NCBI GenBank assembly: GCA_963971305.1
Contig: OZ020306.1
Span: 33,625,512 to 33,689,511 of the forward strand
Reading direction: 5' to 3'
From: Arcuatula senhousia
Lineage: Eukaryota; Mollusca; Bivalvia; Mytilida; Mytilidae
DNA: 64,000 nt
Below the pieces are notes generated by a model, which made no database searches, was not told the DNA's origin, and saw only the letters and a list, made by a program, of their open reading frames with translations. This document shows, in pieces, positions 21,073-34,000 of this stretch; the stretch's first letter is position 1, and every line of letters begins with the position of its first letter. Position numbers and translations under genes: made by a program.

Positions 21073-22679
21073 AATGTGTGATCACAATCCGCACGATGGG
21101 ATAATATAAAAAAAAATAATTGAATAATTTCGATCTCTGTATTGATTCATAGATGATACATTCACCACAAGCGCTTTCAATGTTTCATGCATATACATCT
21201 TCTACATCCTGTTCCACTAAATGTACATTGTATCATGATACTTTAATATTCACTTCGTGATACATTCAAAACTAGTATTTTTAAAATAAGTTTTCTTATA
21301 ATCAAATCTTTCACTGTCAGGGCTTGTTAGTGGGGTGGGATGGGGTACCAATATCCAATATCACCATAATTTTTTCATCAATTACCTATATCTGAAAAGG
21401 TGTTATTCAAATATATCATATCCCTTTGAATTATCCGATTATCCCAGTAAGATCGGCCTTAAATATCCTGTGTCTACTCCAGTGACAAACTCAGCATTTT
21501 GAAAGCTGGGGGCGTTGCACTTGAAATCATTTGTTTACACTATTACCAAAAACAATAAATCTGTCATCATTTGGAGATAAAGGTTACATAGACAAGTGAT
21601 ACAGATTCCAGCACAGCATGTAGATAATTAAATGCAATGTTTTGATGACTCATGAAAATCTGTGTATTATTGAATTAAACTTTCTTACAATTAAATATAA
21701 AGACATGGGTTGAAAAATTAATTAGGGATTAAGGATTCATCTTTCATAATTAAATACATGTACATGTATTAACTTTCTTTGGTGATATAGTTATTAAATC
21801 AAATATAAACCTGTGTACATTAATGACTTTGAGAACAGAAGAAGAAATTTAACATGCAACCAGTTTTGGGTAAGTCATATCTTTAACTCTGTACATCTAC
21901 CTTTTTAATGTAAATGATATTAATTATATAGATATAAATTGAAATTATGCTCAAGTTAAAACAAATGTGCGTGTAGAATATGCATTCATATCGTTTAAAG
22001 TATATACCATTTAGAAATTAATAGTTCTATACTCAATAAAAAGGCTAGGGTTGGCATGCAAAAATTGGGTAGGTAGGGAAATCTGACAGACACATTTTTA
22101 AATTTTTTTGCCTAATAACCATATCCCAATGTACCCTAAACATACTAAACAAGCCTCACTGTTCAATAAAACTTGATTTACTAATTTAAAATTCCAAAAC
22201 AGTCCATAAACCAAATGAACATGCAGTTGAGTTTTGCTCATTCTCCATGTGCATTCTCCCACCTAATTGAAAGTTGTTTCAATATCTTTCACGATGTCTA
22301 ATTTTGCTAATATATACATGTACTCTCATGTGAGCAGGTCTATGACATTAATTATATAAAATACATTTACTGAGTAATTATATGTAATATTTTAGTCATC
22401 AGTATATGTATAAATTCAGGAACATGTATGTTTCTGATAAATTTTATGGCAAAATTGTGAGAAAAACATTTACAAAGACACGAAATCATGCAAATAAGTA
22501 GTTATTACCACATATTTCATGTATTTAAATGACTAGTCCTAGAAGGAACATTATTAGTAAAGAATTTCTGCACTTCTTTCATTTTATGTGCCATGCATAC
22601 TTTCAATTAATGTTTCATGCATAAATTGTAAACACTCTGTATAATTAAAAACCATTGTTATTTCTTGCTTTCATTTATC
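21073..22679. other. No gene seen
   Basis: AT-rich sequence; no coding exon or clear repeat. A piece at 22040-22100 resembles half of the MITE at 44653-44880. Confidence 0.4.
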
Positions 22680-22689
22680 ACTGGTATTA

Positions 22690-23060
22690 AACTGATGATA
22701 ACGTACGTTACTATCATCCCAAGATGGCGACGGAAAAAACAGGTAAGATAGTTTTTTTGTCATTATTCGCGTTTCTGTCGTGTTTTTATCATGATTATAT
22801 TGGTAAGATTATATCTATACTTCTAAGAAATGTTAACATGTAGTAATTTTAGTTGTACAATACTCGTACAATCATATATTCGCCTGGGAAGAAATCGGCG
22901 ATGATGATAGTAACAGCATAATAAAAATTACCAAGGTTGGTAGTAACGGATAACAGGGATGATAGTAACGGTGTTTATTTCTATTTCAAAAGTTGTTTTC
23001 TTTTTTTTGGTTAGCAATGGAAGAAAACCCGACCGTAGAAGAGAACATTGTTGTTGTACG
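22690..23060 (+). CDS. Short spliced 5' exons, gene unidentified
   Basis: A start codon at 22724 opens a 19-nt coding stretch (MATEKT plus one base) ending at a good donor (G|GTAAG, 22743). A polypyrimidine-AG acceptor near 23014 leads to a short second exon (AMEENPTVEENIVV), in frame with the first, ending at GTACGT. A third possible exon near 23172-23230 (KTMPLETKWTFENMV) follows a TTTGTATAG acceptor. This looks like the 5' end of a host-type gene, but nothing identifies its product. The first exon and its flank are present again, inverted, at 30245-30545. Confidence 0.45.
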
Positions 23061-23234
23061 TATCCATATTTAGAAAAGTATAATATCGTTTTCCTGAGTT
23101 AGGGGAGCATTATACGTCGTATTTTTGTGTTTTTATTTAATTCAATACTGATATTATTTGGTTTGTATAGAAGACGATGCCATTGGAGACGAAATGGACA
23201 TTTGAAAATATGGTTAATATCGATCGGTATATAT

Positions 23235-24960
23235 ATATATAGTTATTACTTCTATTTGATATCATACATTGTTTTTGCCATCATTTCAAATTCATTTGTA
23301 TATTCCTCACACAAAGCTGAATTGGGGGGTTGGTTGTACCAGCTCAGTCCGAAAACCGGTGGTATTTAAACAATAGAATGTGAGCTCTTCATCGGAAAAG
23401 ATAGGAAAGTCAATTCGAATGTTTATCCTGGTTGTCAAGTGAATCAAAAGTTCTTTTAAGTACAAAATTTCTTCCAATTTTAGGTTATGCTGATAAAATA
23501 AATGTTTTTGAATTAAAAAGAGTTTTTAAAAGTAACAGATTGCATTTTTATGCGTGTTATTATGTTGATATTTATGAAATGCATACGGTGCAAACTGAAA
23601 TGGATCGCACAACTTTAACTTTTATATAAAAAATTGAAAAAAATCACACTATTTGTTTAAATGTATATCTTACCATCTGCAAATTTTCACACATGTACTG
23701 CAAGAGGTTAAGCCAAAATAAAATTAAGAAAAAGACCTATTTTTCTAGTCCGTCTTGACAACCTTCTCTTTAAAAGTACATGTACACGATTTACCTGTTG
23801 AATTTGATTACGTCATAGAACATGTTTACCTTTTTGACCGGTGTCCGTAAATTGGGATCAACAACATGTGAATTTTGCATTGTATTGGATTAAATGTCCA
23901 ATTCAATCTTCAGTCATCCGTTTTAAAAATAGGAATGCCCCCTTTTATCATGTTTATTATTAAGGTTCATGGTTACACTTCGAATAAAATGGTAGATATT
24001 TGACCTATTTTTCCAGTGTATGTACGACTTATACTACACATAGAAATAAAAATAAAGTGTAGCAGCGTCTAGATATAAAAATCGCCGATCATTTTCCATT
24101 CTATTTCTCAAGATAAATCTTGTTGTTTTCTCTATTCATTTTCTTTCCGTTCAAATTGTACCTTAAATAAAGCATGAATTACCCCTTAATAACCTTCAAT
24201 AAATCCGACTGTGAGTAGATTTAATAACACCAATAATAGAACTACCTTGCACGTGGAGGCCATTTGACAGGGCAAGGTTGATATTTGGCTATATTTGGGT
24301 GAACTGAAACACGCAAAGAAAATGCTCCGGCAAAACGGATCAAGTTTACATTGCAAAATACTAAAACTTTATGCAAAAATTATTTATCTAGACGCTGCTA
24401 CGCCTTATTATGTGATTGAATGTATAGCTTAGGTTCCACATAGACTGAAAAAAGACGTGAAATATCGGCCATTTTCTCCAAAGTGTAAAGATGAACCTTA
24501 ATGAAAGATAGAACTTGGTTGTGTCCCTTGAAAGTATTTCATAGTTACACATTGAATTCAAATGGATCGTTAAGTGATAACAGTAAAATACAATTTCCAA
24601 ACTAATATCTGTCGTAAGAAAAGGTAATAACCTAACATTCCCACAAATTTCGAGAATGTACTGCAGGTATTACGCCTTGTGTGATTTTTTTAAAGGTTGA
24701 GTTGACATTTTAATTTTTTCCAACGTCCAGCAAGTTTCACTCGATTTGTTAAAATATGCACTTTTGTTGACCTTATAAACAACTGTTTACGCAACAGAAA
24801 AGATTCTTTAATAACATGACATGTCCAACGTATATGATAGAAGTCAGGTCCATGCGCAATAAATGAAAGTTGAAGATTGTTTACATGCCATTGTCGTTGT
24901 CATCGTTAAAAATTTAAAAACACATTAGCTTTTTTCCGCAGGGGAGATAATTGAATACCA
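23235..24960. other. No gene seen
   Basis: AT-rich sequence without supported exons or arrays. Confidence 0.35.
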
Positions 24961-24964
24961 CTAG

Positions 24965-25848
24965 ATATTAGACTGAGCTATAGCACCACATACACGGTTA
25001 CAACACTGTCTAAGGAGGAAATCATTGACAATCAAAAATCTGTCATTTCCTCCTTCGGCCTTTTTGCTGTGGCAGTAATGATGACATTCCATCCCTGTAT
25101 TGGATTCCTAAATTACATTAAAATCCATACAAACAGCGCTTCATTGCAGGGTCATCCAAATGTACAACTAAGCCTCTTTCAGTTCTGTTGACGTCAATAC
25201 TTACGGCAATTAAATCCAGCCTCCAGAAATATTACGATTGTTGTTTTTTTTTCTAGAAATGGTGTCAATCAAATGTTGATCCTGAAGAATTCGAAAGAAC
25301 TGATGGAGATTCTTAACTCTAAATCAGTTTCATCTTGTAACAGCATCAAAACATTACATTTCTCCACACTTTACACTTCTATTCCACACGAACGACTGAA
25401 ATCGCGATTGGCACAGCTGATTAAACATGTTAAACAAGAATGGAAAACGCAGGTACAAATATCTTGTAGTCGATTATACCAAGACTTACTTTGTCATCAA
25501 TGAATCTAAGAAAAAATACAAATTTACAGAAGACCAAATAATCGACATGCTCAACTTTCTTATTGACAACATATTCGTTCAGTTTGATGGACATGTTCTT
25601 CAGCAAACAATAGGGATTCCAATGGGCACTAATTGTGCACCTTTGCTTGCTGATTTGTTTCTTCATTCATATGAAGCAGACTTCTTACAATCTCTTCTAG
25701 ACAAAAAAAAAGACCGAAGAGTAGCTCTCTCTTTCAACCTCACGTTCCGTTATATTAATGATGTCCTTTCACTAAACAATTTGGTGACTTTCTCCATGTC
25801 ATATATCAACAAGGCTCTATGACAAACGTGACGACTTCAACTTTTAAG
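24965..25848 (+). pseudogene. Degraded Penelope-like reverse transcriptase (copy A, upstream half)
   Basis: Older, more diverged Penelope-like copy of another subfamily. Recognisable parts in shifting frames: a YWIPKLH-like block near 25100 (with a stop), AGSSKCTTKPLSV near 25150, FSTLYTSIPHERL near 25365, IGIPMGTNCAPLLADLF near 25612, and the active-site box changed from YIDD to YIND near 25752. A frameshift lies at about 25430-25500. The copy is cut by copy B after YDKRDDFNF and resumes at about 27597. Confidence 0.8.
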
Positions 25849-27596
25849 GGTAAGGACTATCCGATCTCTTGTACGAAGCCGAATAGACAAACTTCGCAAA
25901 TGTGTGAACCCCCGGCCTTCTTCTGTATTTAGAGATCGTGAAGCTCTCAATTGTCTCTCTTCCTTACATGACAGGTATGTTGTCACGCCAGCAGACAAGG
26001 CTTCCAATAATATAGTTTTTGTATGTAAAGCACACTATTATAATTGTCTAATAAAAGAACTAGGCATTGATGGTAATACTTCCGCTAGTGCTACATACAC
26101 ACGGACTACATTTAACAAAGATGAAATCATAGCCAACCATAGCTCTTTTATGTCCTCTTTCAATATTCCAATGAAAGAGGAACATAAAGAGTTACCATAT
26201 TTGTACTGGATACCTAAACTTCACAAAAATCCGTACAAAGAAAGGTATATAGCTGGATCTTCATCATGTTCAATTACAGAGCTGTCCGTTCATTTAACTA
26301 AAATCTTGTCCGCTGTCAAAGAAGGTCAACAAGCATACTGCGACACTATTTATAATCGTAGTGGAATTAACCATATGTGGATATTGAAGAACTCAAAAGA
26401 TTTGTTAGATCATTTTAAATCTAGATCATTTTCTGAGGTTCACTCTTTAAAAACGTTCGATTTTTCAACTTTATACACTACCTTGCCACACGAAAAACTA
26501 AAATGTCGCCTGAAAAAACTTCTCGAAAAGGCCTTTTCAAACTCTAGGAATTTTGTTGTTTTGGGTTATAATTCTACCTTCTTTTCCAAAACGTCTTTCA
26601 AAGATAAAATTTGTTACACACTGGAACAAGTTTGCAGTATGCTTGATTTCCTCATTGACAACATATTTGTCACCTTCGGAGGAGAGATTTTTCAACAACA
26701 AATCGGCATTCCAATGGGCACAAACTGTGCTCCTCTCCTCGCCGATTTGTTTTTATACTCTTACGAGACTGAATTTCTTCAGGGACTCGTAAAGAACAAG
26801 AAGATGAAAGAGGCAAGGTCATTTAATCTTACATTCAGATATATTGATGATGTCCTTTCTGTCAATAACACTTCATTTGGTAGATGGATTCCTTCAATAT
26901 ATCCTCCGGAATTGGAGATTAAAGAGACCACCGAATCAAATTGCTTCACGTATTTCTCGGATTTGCACCTCGAATTTGACCCAGATGTCATCTCAGTACA
27001 AAAATTAACGATAAACAAGACGATTTTAATTTTCAAATTATTAATTTTCCTAATCTACAGAGCAATATACCTACTTCTCCTGCATACGGTGTTTATATTT
27101 CACAACTTATTCGATATGCCAGAGCTTGCACACATTTCACAGATTTTTTTATCAGACATCGATTTCTTCGTGACCGACTTTTGGAGCAGGGCTATAAGAA
27201 AATACGTCTCATACGATCACTAAAAAAATTCTTTCTTCGTTATCAGCCACTAGTAGAAAAGTTCAAAATTGAGTTAAAAGATATGATAGTTAATTGTTTT
27301 ATTTAGTGTTTGACTGGTCTTCTGTACTGAGATGATCACCTCAATATCCCTATTGTGTCTCACAACTATGTTGTGTTCTATGGTCATTACCGGATCCTAA
27401 GATCGCAATGGAAGAGGGAGGTTTGGCGCCATATAACCTGGTTTAACCCACCATTTCGTTTGAAATGCCTGTACCAAGTCAGGACCATTGCGATCCACCA
27501 ATTTTCCGGTATGACTGATTCGTTTTTGTCATTTTCTCTGGACTATGAGATTGATCATTCAAGTTCGGTAGTTTTGTTATTACCTTTATGTCCAAT
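25849..27596 (+). mobile_element. Penelope-like element (copy B) nested in copy A
   Basis: Inserted within copy A: the copy A frame stops at DDFNF and resumes with PIVNFPFL immediately after the copy B end (CCTTTAT). The left junction is approximate. Copy B is itself 5'-truncated or starts in the middle of the ORF. It is nearly identical to the element at 702-2143. Confidence 0.8.
25904..27223 (+). pseudogene. Penelope-like reverse transcriptase (copy B), frameshifted
   Basis: Longer N-terminus than the copy at 703-1860, including YVVTPADKASNNIVFVCKAH, the conserved block that precedes the RT in this family. RT motifs are intact: YWIPKLHKNP, FDFSTLYTTLP, IGIPMGTNCAPLLADLF, YIDD. A one-base deletion near 26985 relative to the other copy shifts the frame after EFDPD, so the last ~100 residues read here are out of frame. 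The original stop lies at about 27304, a TAG in the same place as in the first copy. No GIY-YIG domain follows. Confidence 0.85.
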
Positions 27597-27690
27597 CGTC
27601 AACTTTCCCTTCTTGTGTAGCAACACTCCGTCCGCTCCAGCTTATGGAGTTTACGTATCTCAATTGATTCATTACTCTTCCGGAGCACAT
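27597..27690 (+). pseudogene. Penelope-like copy A, downstream remnant
   Basis: Short C-terminal piece of the RT (PSAPAYGVYVSQLIHYS), continuing copy A after the nested insertion. It is broken off about 30 codons later and followed by unrelated sequence. Confidence 0.75.
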
Positions 27691-28433
27691 GAGTTCACTC
27701 TAGTTTCGACTGGAGTTCGCGTTGTTGATTGATATTCAGTTATTTAGTGTTTCCATGTTTTACATGTTGTCTGTTTTTGTCCCGTTCTTGTTGGTGTTTA
27801 CTGGTTTTGTCTCTGCCCTTTCGGAATTTTGACATTCGGATACCCCATTGGTACCTCTGCTTCTTACAAACCAGTGGCGATTACTTTCCTCCTTTCGCTT
27901 TAGTGATTTCCTTTATAATCAACCAATTTTTTTTCCAAAAGGGGGCCGTGCCCCCAGCTCTCAGATCCGCCTATGCAAACAGGCAAATAGCATAATTTAT
28001 TTTGAACCATATGTATGGAACAACAAAGTTTAACTTCGTATATTTTCAGGATATATCATTGGAATCAATGAACGGTATTTTTGTTCGTTCTGTTGTGATG
28101 TTATCAATAGCTATGATAATTTTGATACTAGATTCCTTCACAACATTGTACAACTCTAGAATTTTTTGTATGCATGTTTTTAAGCGATACACAACATGTA
28201 GAATAATTGTTAATAAACATTTAATTAGGAGAAACTTGAGAATCTAGAATTGAATTATTTTGGGCTAAGTTAGTTTGTTATGTGTTCTTTTTTAATTTGT
28301 TTATTAAATTAATATTATTGTTAGTATTGTTATTACCTTTCTAAGCTAGACTCTACAAAAAGTGGATAATTTTAAAAATCAAAAGACTTTTAGACACAAA
28401 ACAAATGTTAAAACTTCTGAACCAAAATTACTT
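27691..28433. other. No gene seen
   Basis: Dispersed-repeat debris at the start (TTTTGTCTCTGCCCTTTCGG), then AT-rich sequence without supported exons. Confidence 0.4.
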
Positions 28434-28446
28434 CGAATAAAAAAAA

Positions 28447-29086
28447 GTCCCGTGCGGGGCCCGGGTGGCGAATAGGCCCGCAGCAGAGCCTAGCTTGTCG
28501 TAAGAGGCGACTAAGGGTCTTGGGATTCTGACGTCGGGTCAGTGCTCAGCCCATAGAGCGACCAAGTGTGTACCCTAGGTGGCTGAATAGGGTAGCCCTC
28601 GTCCGCGGGGGTTGTCAGGTCTATAATACGGAAACCCTGACCGCCGACCATAGTGGGCCAACGTGTGTGGAGAGTGCCACGCTTCATGCACGTAAAAGAC
28701 CCCTTTGTGGACCGCCCAGTAGTGCACCACATAGGCTAAATTTTCCGCCCCTACCCACCTCTCCCCTTTTTCCTGTGGTTCTTCAAAATTTACCGGTCCT
28801 TTGTTTCCCACCCCATCTCCATATTTCATTTATCATCATTTCATGTTCATTTTATCATCCTTTTCATGTTCATCGCCTGTAAATAACCTATAAAGCGTTG
28901 CACGGGCGTAAAACACCAACTCACTCACTCACTCACTCAAAATTTACCGGTCCTTTGTTTCCCACCCCATCTCCATATTTCATTTATCATCATCATTTCA
29001 TGTTCATTTTATCATCCTTTTCATGTTCATCGCCTGTAAATAACCTATATAGCGTTGCACGGGCGTAAAACACCAACTCACTCACT
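28447..29086 (+). mobile_element. SINE-like element, subfamily A, with duplicated 3' end
   Basis: Begins CCCGTGCGGGGCCCGGGTGG and ends in (ACTC)n. CGAATAAAAAAAA occurs on both sides (28434-28446 and 29087-29100), a long target duplication typical of LINE-type retroposition. The last ~150 bp (AAAATTTACCGGTCC through the ACTC tail) occur twice in a row. TGGCGAATAGG near the 5' end resembles a pol III A box; I did not find a convincing B box. Reading frames across it are not protein genes. Confidence 0.8.
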
Positions 29087-29293
29087 CGAATAAAAAAAAA
29101 ATCTATAAACTGTATACCATTCAGTATTGGGGAGATCTACAGAGTTATATGTTATACTTTGTTCATGTTAATTGCTTCCTTTATGTCGCACCGGCCCTGC
29201 AACGTGTTGCAGAAGCAACATATAGGAGTTAATTTGGCACCATCCGTCGTCTTGCATCGTCCTGCGGCGTCACAAAAATTTCCGTTTCAGTTT

Positions 29294-29774
29294 TCCGGGG
29301 CCCGGGTGGCGAATAGGCCCGCAGCAGAGCCTAGCTTGTCGTAAGAGGCGACTAAGGGTCTTGGGATTCTGACGTCGGGTCAGTGCTCAGCCCACATAGC
29401 GACCAAGTGTGTACCCTAGGTGGCTGAATAGGGTAGCCCTCGTCCGCGGGGGTTGTCAGGTCTATAATACGGAAATCCTGACCGCCGACCATAGTGGGCC
29501 AACGTGTGTGGAGAGTGCCACGCTTCATGCACGTAAAAGACCCCTTTGTGGACCGCCCAGTAGTGCACCACATAGGCTAAATTTTCCGCCCCTATCCACC
29601 TCTCCCCTTTTTCTGTGGTTCTTCAAAATTTACCGTCCCTGTGTTTCCCACCCAATTCCCATATTTCATTTATCATCATCATTTCATGTTCATTTTATCA
29701 TCCTTTTCATGTTCATCGCCTGTAAATAACCTATATAGCGTTGCACGGGCGTTAAACACCAACTCACTCACTCA
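29294..29774 (+). mobile_element. SINE-like element, subfamily A
   Basis: Nearly identical to 28447-28938 but lacking the first few bases. It ends in ACTC repeats. Target duplication not resolved. Confidence 0.8.
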
Positions 29775-30244
29775 CGCAGGCGACATACGTCTTCCATGGA
29801 AGACCGCCATTCTAGTTTACATGAATGTATCTCTACAGTTTAACAATTGTATTATTGCAACTTGCATTCCACATACTAGTAAGTAGGCGAGTTATACGAG
29901 GCACACAAATAAAATGTCACAATGGGAAAAATCTTCAACGTAACAAGCGGGTTGCTTGACGTCTTGTATATTATTGACCCATGACTTACAATTGAATACT
30001 AATCCCCAAAATTTCAATGTAATTTGAAATTAAACAAGTAAAAATGTGACATGAAGTAAATGCACAATAAGGGTTGTGAGGAGGCACGGCGTGGATTTCG
30101 GGTTTTATATTGTTTTAGATATTTCGCTTTTATATGACCATTAACTTCTGTAAAAATAGTACTTCATAATCATAATTCGATTTTTTTAAAAGGTTTTCTT
30201 TCAAACTTAAGATTTAAAGATAAAATTTGGTTAAAAACAAATTC
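29775..30244. other. No gene seen
   Basis: No supported exon, repeat or signal in this stretch. Confidence 0.35.
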
Positions 30245-30545
30245 TGCAATCTAAACTTTTAACGTTACTATCATCACAAGAACTGTAAAATGTAACGTTA
30301 CTATCATCAAAAACGGCCGTTACTATCATCATCGCCGATTTCTTCCCAGGCGAATATATGATTGTACGAGTATTGTACAACTAAAAATACTACATGTTAA
30401 CATTCCTTAGAAGTATAGGTACAATCTTACCAATATAATCATGATAAAAACACGACAGAAACGCGAATAATGACAAAAAAAAAACGATCTTACCTGTTTT
30501 CTCCGTCGCCATCTTGGGATGATCATAAGTTTAATACCAGTGATT
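30245..30545 (-). repeat. Inverted second copy of the first exon and its flanks
   Basis: Reverse complement of about 22680-22960 at roughly 93-95% by eye. It retains the start codon, the MATEKT coding stretch and the GTAAG donor. In the other copy a ~14-bp palindromic insertion with the core ACGTACGT lies just before the start codon. Downstream on its own strand it has three copies of GATGATAGTAAC. No second exon follows on this strand within the next few hundred bases. Confidence 0.8.
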
Positions 30546-30655
30546 TATGATGATCATGATAATTTAAATCTAAGAAGATATATTATTAAAATATTTGCTG
30601 TCTTTTGTGTTTGACATTCTTGAATCATACATGTTTATTTTTCTTCTTGTTTCAG

Positions 30656-30722
30656 TTTCAATGCAGCTGTAACTGATGAATGTTTGGACAGTGTGCCTAG
30701 TATCCAGAGTCCAGAAAGCACC
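30656..30722 (+). other. Possible exon upstream of the DUF6589-like gene
   Basis: A good acceptor (CTTCTTGTTTCAG) opens a frame reading FNAAVTDECLDSVPSIQSPE. The possible donor after 30722 gives a phase that does not match the next exon, so this is tentative. Confidence 0.3.
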
Positions 30723-31012
30723 GTTATGACTGATTTGTCCTATATTATTTTGAATTTTTTTTTGTATTATAACAGGATAAAACAATATTTTTTCAATTTT
30801 GCTTGAATACAATGTGTCAGTTCGAATGAAATAATGGCCTTTTATAGTACATGTCGGCGTCCACATTCACTTACAGAAGAATCAGGTTAAGGTCCATAAT
30901 CAATTTTTGACAAGTGCCACATCAATGATATATTGGTATGGTAAATAGATGTTGCAAGATGGGGCATATGTCTGTTGGAAATATTCTTGTTTTTATTTTT
31001 TTTTTATTTTAG

Positions 31013-34000
31013 TAGTAACAGCTTTAGTTCAGACCACCAAGATAATGGAAATACAGCATCCAATGCCAATATATCACCTGATAGGTTGTATATTTAATAC
31101 ATTCATGTATAAAAGTAGACTACCCAATATTTAAGATACTTAGTCTTAGACTGAATTTTGAAATATGTTACAAGGTATATGTACAGCCAAACAGAATAAC
31201 ATAACATTATACACATACTGCCAGGTGAAGAGTGTGTTACTCTAAAGTATCACACGAGGTAAATTTAAATATATAAAATGTGGTAGGATTAGAGCTCAAC
31301 CTATTGATAATACTTAAAACAGAAGAATAAAACACATTTGAATTTTTCAATAATAGTTGTTTAGTTTTGGCATCTTTTGTTTCATTATTCTAGTTCTTTT
31401 GGGGAAAATTCTGCCAATCTTGAATTATCAAACAGCAGTTCTGGTATTAAGAGACAACATGAAAGGTATTTATGATAATGATACATTCCATACATGGAAA
31501 TGCATTTAACACATGAGAATTTTCAAAATTGTGAGAAAACAACTAGATGTTTTGAAAATATAGACCTAGTGTTCTTTTCTTTGCAACTGATTCAAGCTAT
31601 TAATATTTATACCTCATGATCAGGACATTGGAAAAAGACCAGGATTTTTTTTTTCCCGAAATCATGAAAAGTTTGTGAATGTTATTAGAACTGGCAAAAT
31701 CCTTGGAAAACACCAGGAAAATATCATGAACTCTAAAGAAAGAGGGACATTACGGCCCAAAATTGGCCCCAAAATTAATATGATTGATAATCAGTTGAAA
31801 ATTAGTTTTATTTTTGGTATTTGTGATAAAAAGTATAAAGATTTTAATTACTTTTAGTGATCATAGCTATGGTAGTAGACCGGAATGAAGCTCTTCAAGT
31901 GACCACGATTATTGCCAGGTTTTTAGAGAAGAGGATGAAGAAGAGGAGGAAGAGATTTCTTGTGTCACACATGATATATTACTAAGCTTTGAAAAAATTC
32001 TACTAAAATCAACATATGTTTTCAAAGATTATACCACTAAATTAAAGTCCTTAACACTGTATGAAATTGCTGAAGTCAACATATTCCAAGAAATCTTGAC
32101 TGAAATGTCTGAGAGGTAAATTGATTCGTTTATTGTAAAAAAGGGACAAAGTACTCGTCTGTCCTTCTATCTGCAACATATTTCCTATGATAAGTTGAAT
32201 ATTTTAAAACAGATTGTTTTTCCAGCAGCAATTTATGACATCAACTTAAAATTGGTATATAACATAAGTATGAAATTCAATATTGTAAGTACCAATGAAG
32301 GTCTGTTGTATATCTACTTCCTGTTAGCTGACTTAGTTAATTTTCCATAATAGTGGTCTTAGGTTCAACTTGTAAGTTTCCCAAACTGTTTTCTCAGAAA
32401 CCACGCAACTTTGGTGTACTGAGTGTTTAGAATATGAAATTTGTAATATATTCCAAGCAATTGGATTGTAACCAAAACTTAAATACCAGTACACATATAA
32501 AACAGCACATGACCAAAACAATGTTACATTAATAAACATGTTACTACTTTAAAAAGTTAATATATAGATCGATGATAATCATGTGGCATGCACAGATATA
32601 ATCTTATAGACATGACCATTTTATTGGCTGCTTGCTTCCTACCAAAAAAGATGAGATGAAAAAAAGACATTGTAAACATAGCACCCCCTTGAGTTGCAAT
32701 CAATTTGAAATTGGTATATAAGATTGATTTGCTAGTTCACATCTCTTTTTGTACATTATACTAATTCCATATATGATTACTGGACTAATACTTGTTTAGA
32801 AGTATGTGCTTGCAACCATATATTTGGGGGGGGGTAGTAAGAATGTTATAGACAAATTTAATCAATGCTTGAAAAGTCTGTAAAAAGATTGTCCTGTTAA
32901 ATAAATTATCTTCTAACTGTTTTGTTATTTTCAGACTTACAATGATAAGTTTTTTTTTCAAATTTATGTCATTTTCATTTTCCAATTCTTTCTTATTGTA
33001 TATGGAAGCTTGAAACCAATGATTTTTAATATATCCAATAAATATATTGCAGGGTTTTCCTTCCAAACAAAGCTGAAATATTGTATATATCAGTGTTAAA
33101 AGATGTAAGATTTTTTTTCTGTAAAGACGTGTGTTATAAATGAAATAAGAAAAGTTTTTTTTTACCATATTTTATAGAAATATGGCTGTGAAGGCCTTGT
33201 GCTAATTTGAATAATCGCATGTTTTTTTTTACAGATGTCCAGAACTTTTAAGAATCCTTGCTAGTGTTTGATTTAAAGATAGGAACAAATTAAGTTTGCG
33301 CCAGTGTACTAGCATAGTGGTAGCTTATAGTGTGCTAATGTTTGCAAGAAACAACCGCAGTTCAGCATTTCAAAGATGCCTTACTATGCTAGCAGTGAAA
33401 GGAAATGCCAATGATGAGGTTAGTTATATTCATATTTTTAGTCCTCTACTTGTAAAAGCCTTAAGGTTTGTACTCATATCATACTGTCTTTCCCATCTCA
33501 GGTTTTTCAAATGCATATTGATGTTGAGCTGTGCGGGGCCCGGGTGGCGAATAGGCCCGCAGCAGAGCCTAGCTTGTCGTAAGAGGCGACTAATGGTCTT
33601 GGGATTCTGACGTCGGGTCAGTGCTTAGCCCACAGAGCGACCAAGTGTGTGCCCTAGGTGGCTGAATAGGGTAGCCCTCGTCCGCGGGGGTTGTCAGGTC
33701 TATAATACGGAAACCCTGACCGCCGACCATAATGGGCCAACGTGTGTGGAGAATGCCACGCTTCATGCACGTAAAAAACCCCTTTGTGGACCGCAAAGTA
33801 ATTTTCCGCCCCTACCCGCTTCTCCCCTTTTCCTGTGGTTCTTCAAAATTTACCGTCCCTGTGTTTCCCACCCCATCCCATATTTCATATATCATCATCA
33901 TTTCATGTTCATTGTATCATCCTTTTCATGTTCATCGCCTGTAAATAACCTATATAGCGTTGCACGGGCGTAAAACACCAACTCACTCACTCACTCACAT

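Noticed and set aside
28511..28829. Open frames of 70-120 residues in the SINE-like copies
   Set aside because: They recur in all copies on both strands, break at different points and follow the repeat, not a protein.
31886..31888. In-frame TGA as a selenocysteine codon
   Set aside because: A second TGA, a phase conflict and a SINE insertion in the same gene point to decay. No SECIS-like element was looked for beyond a visual check.
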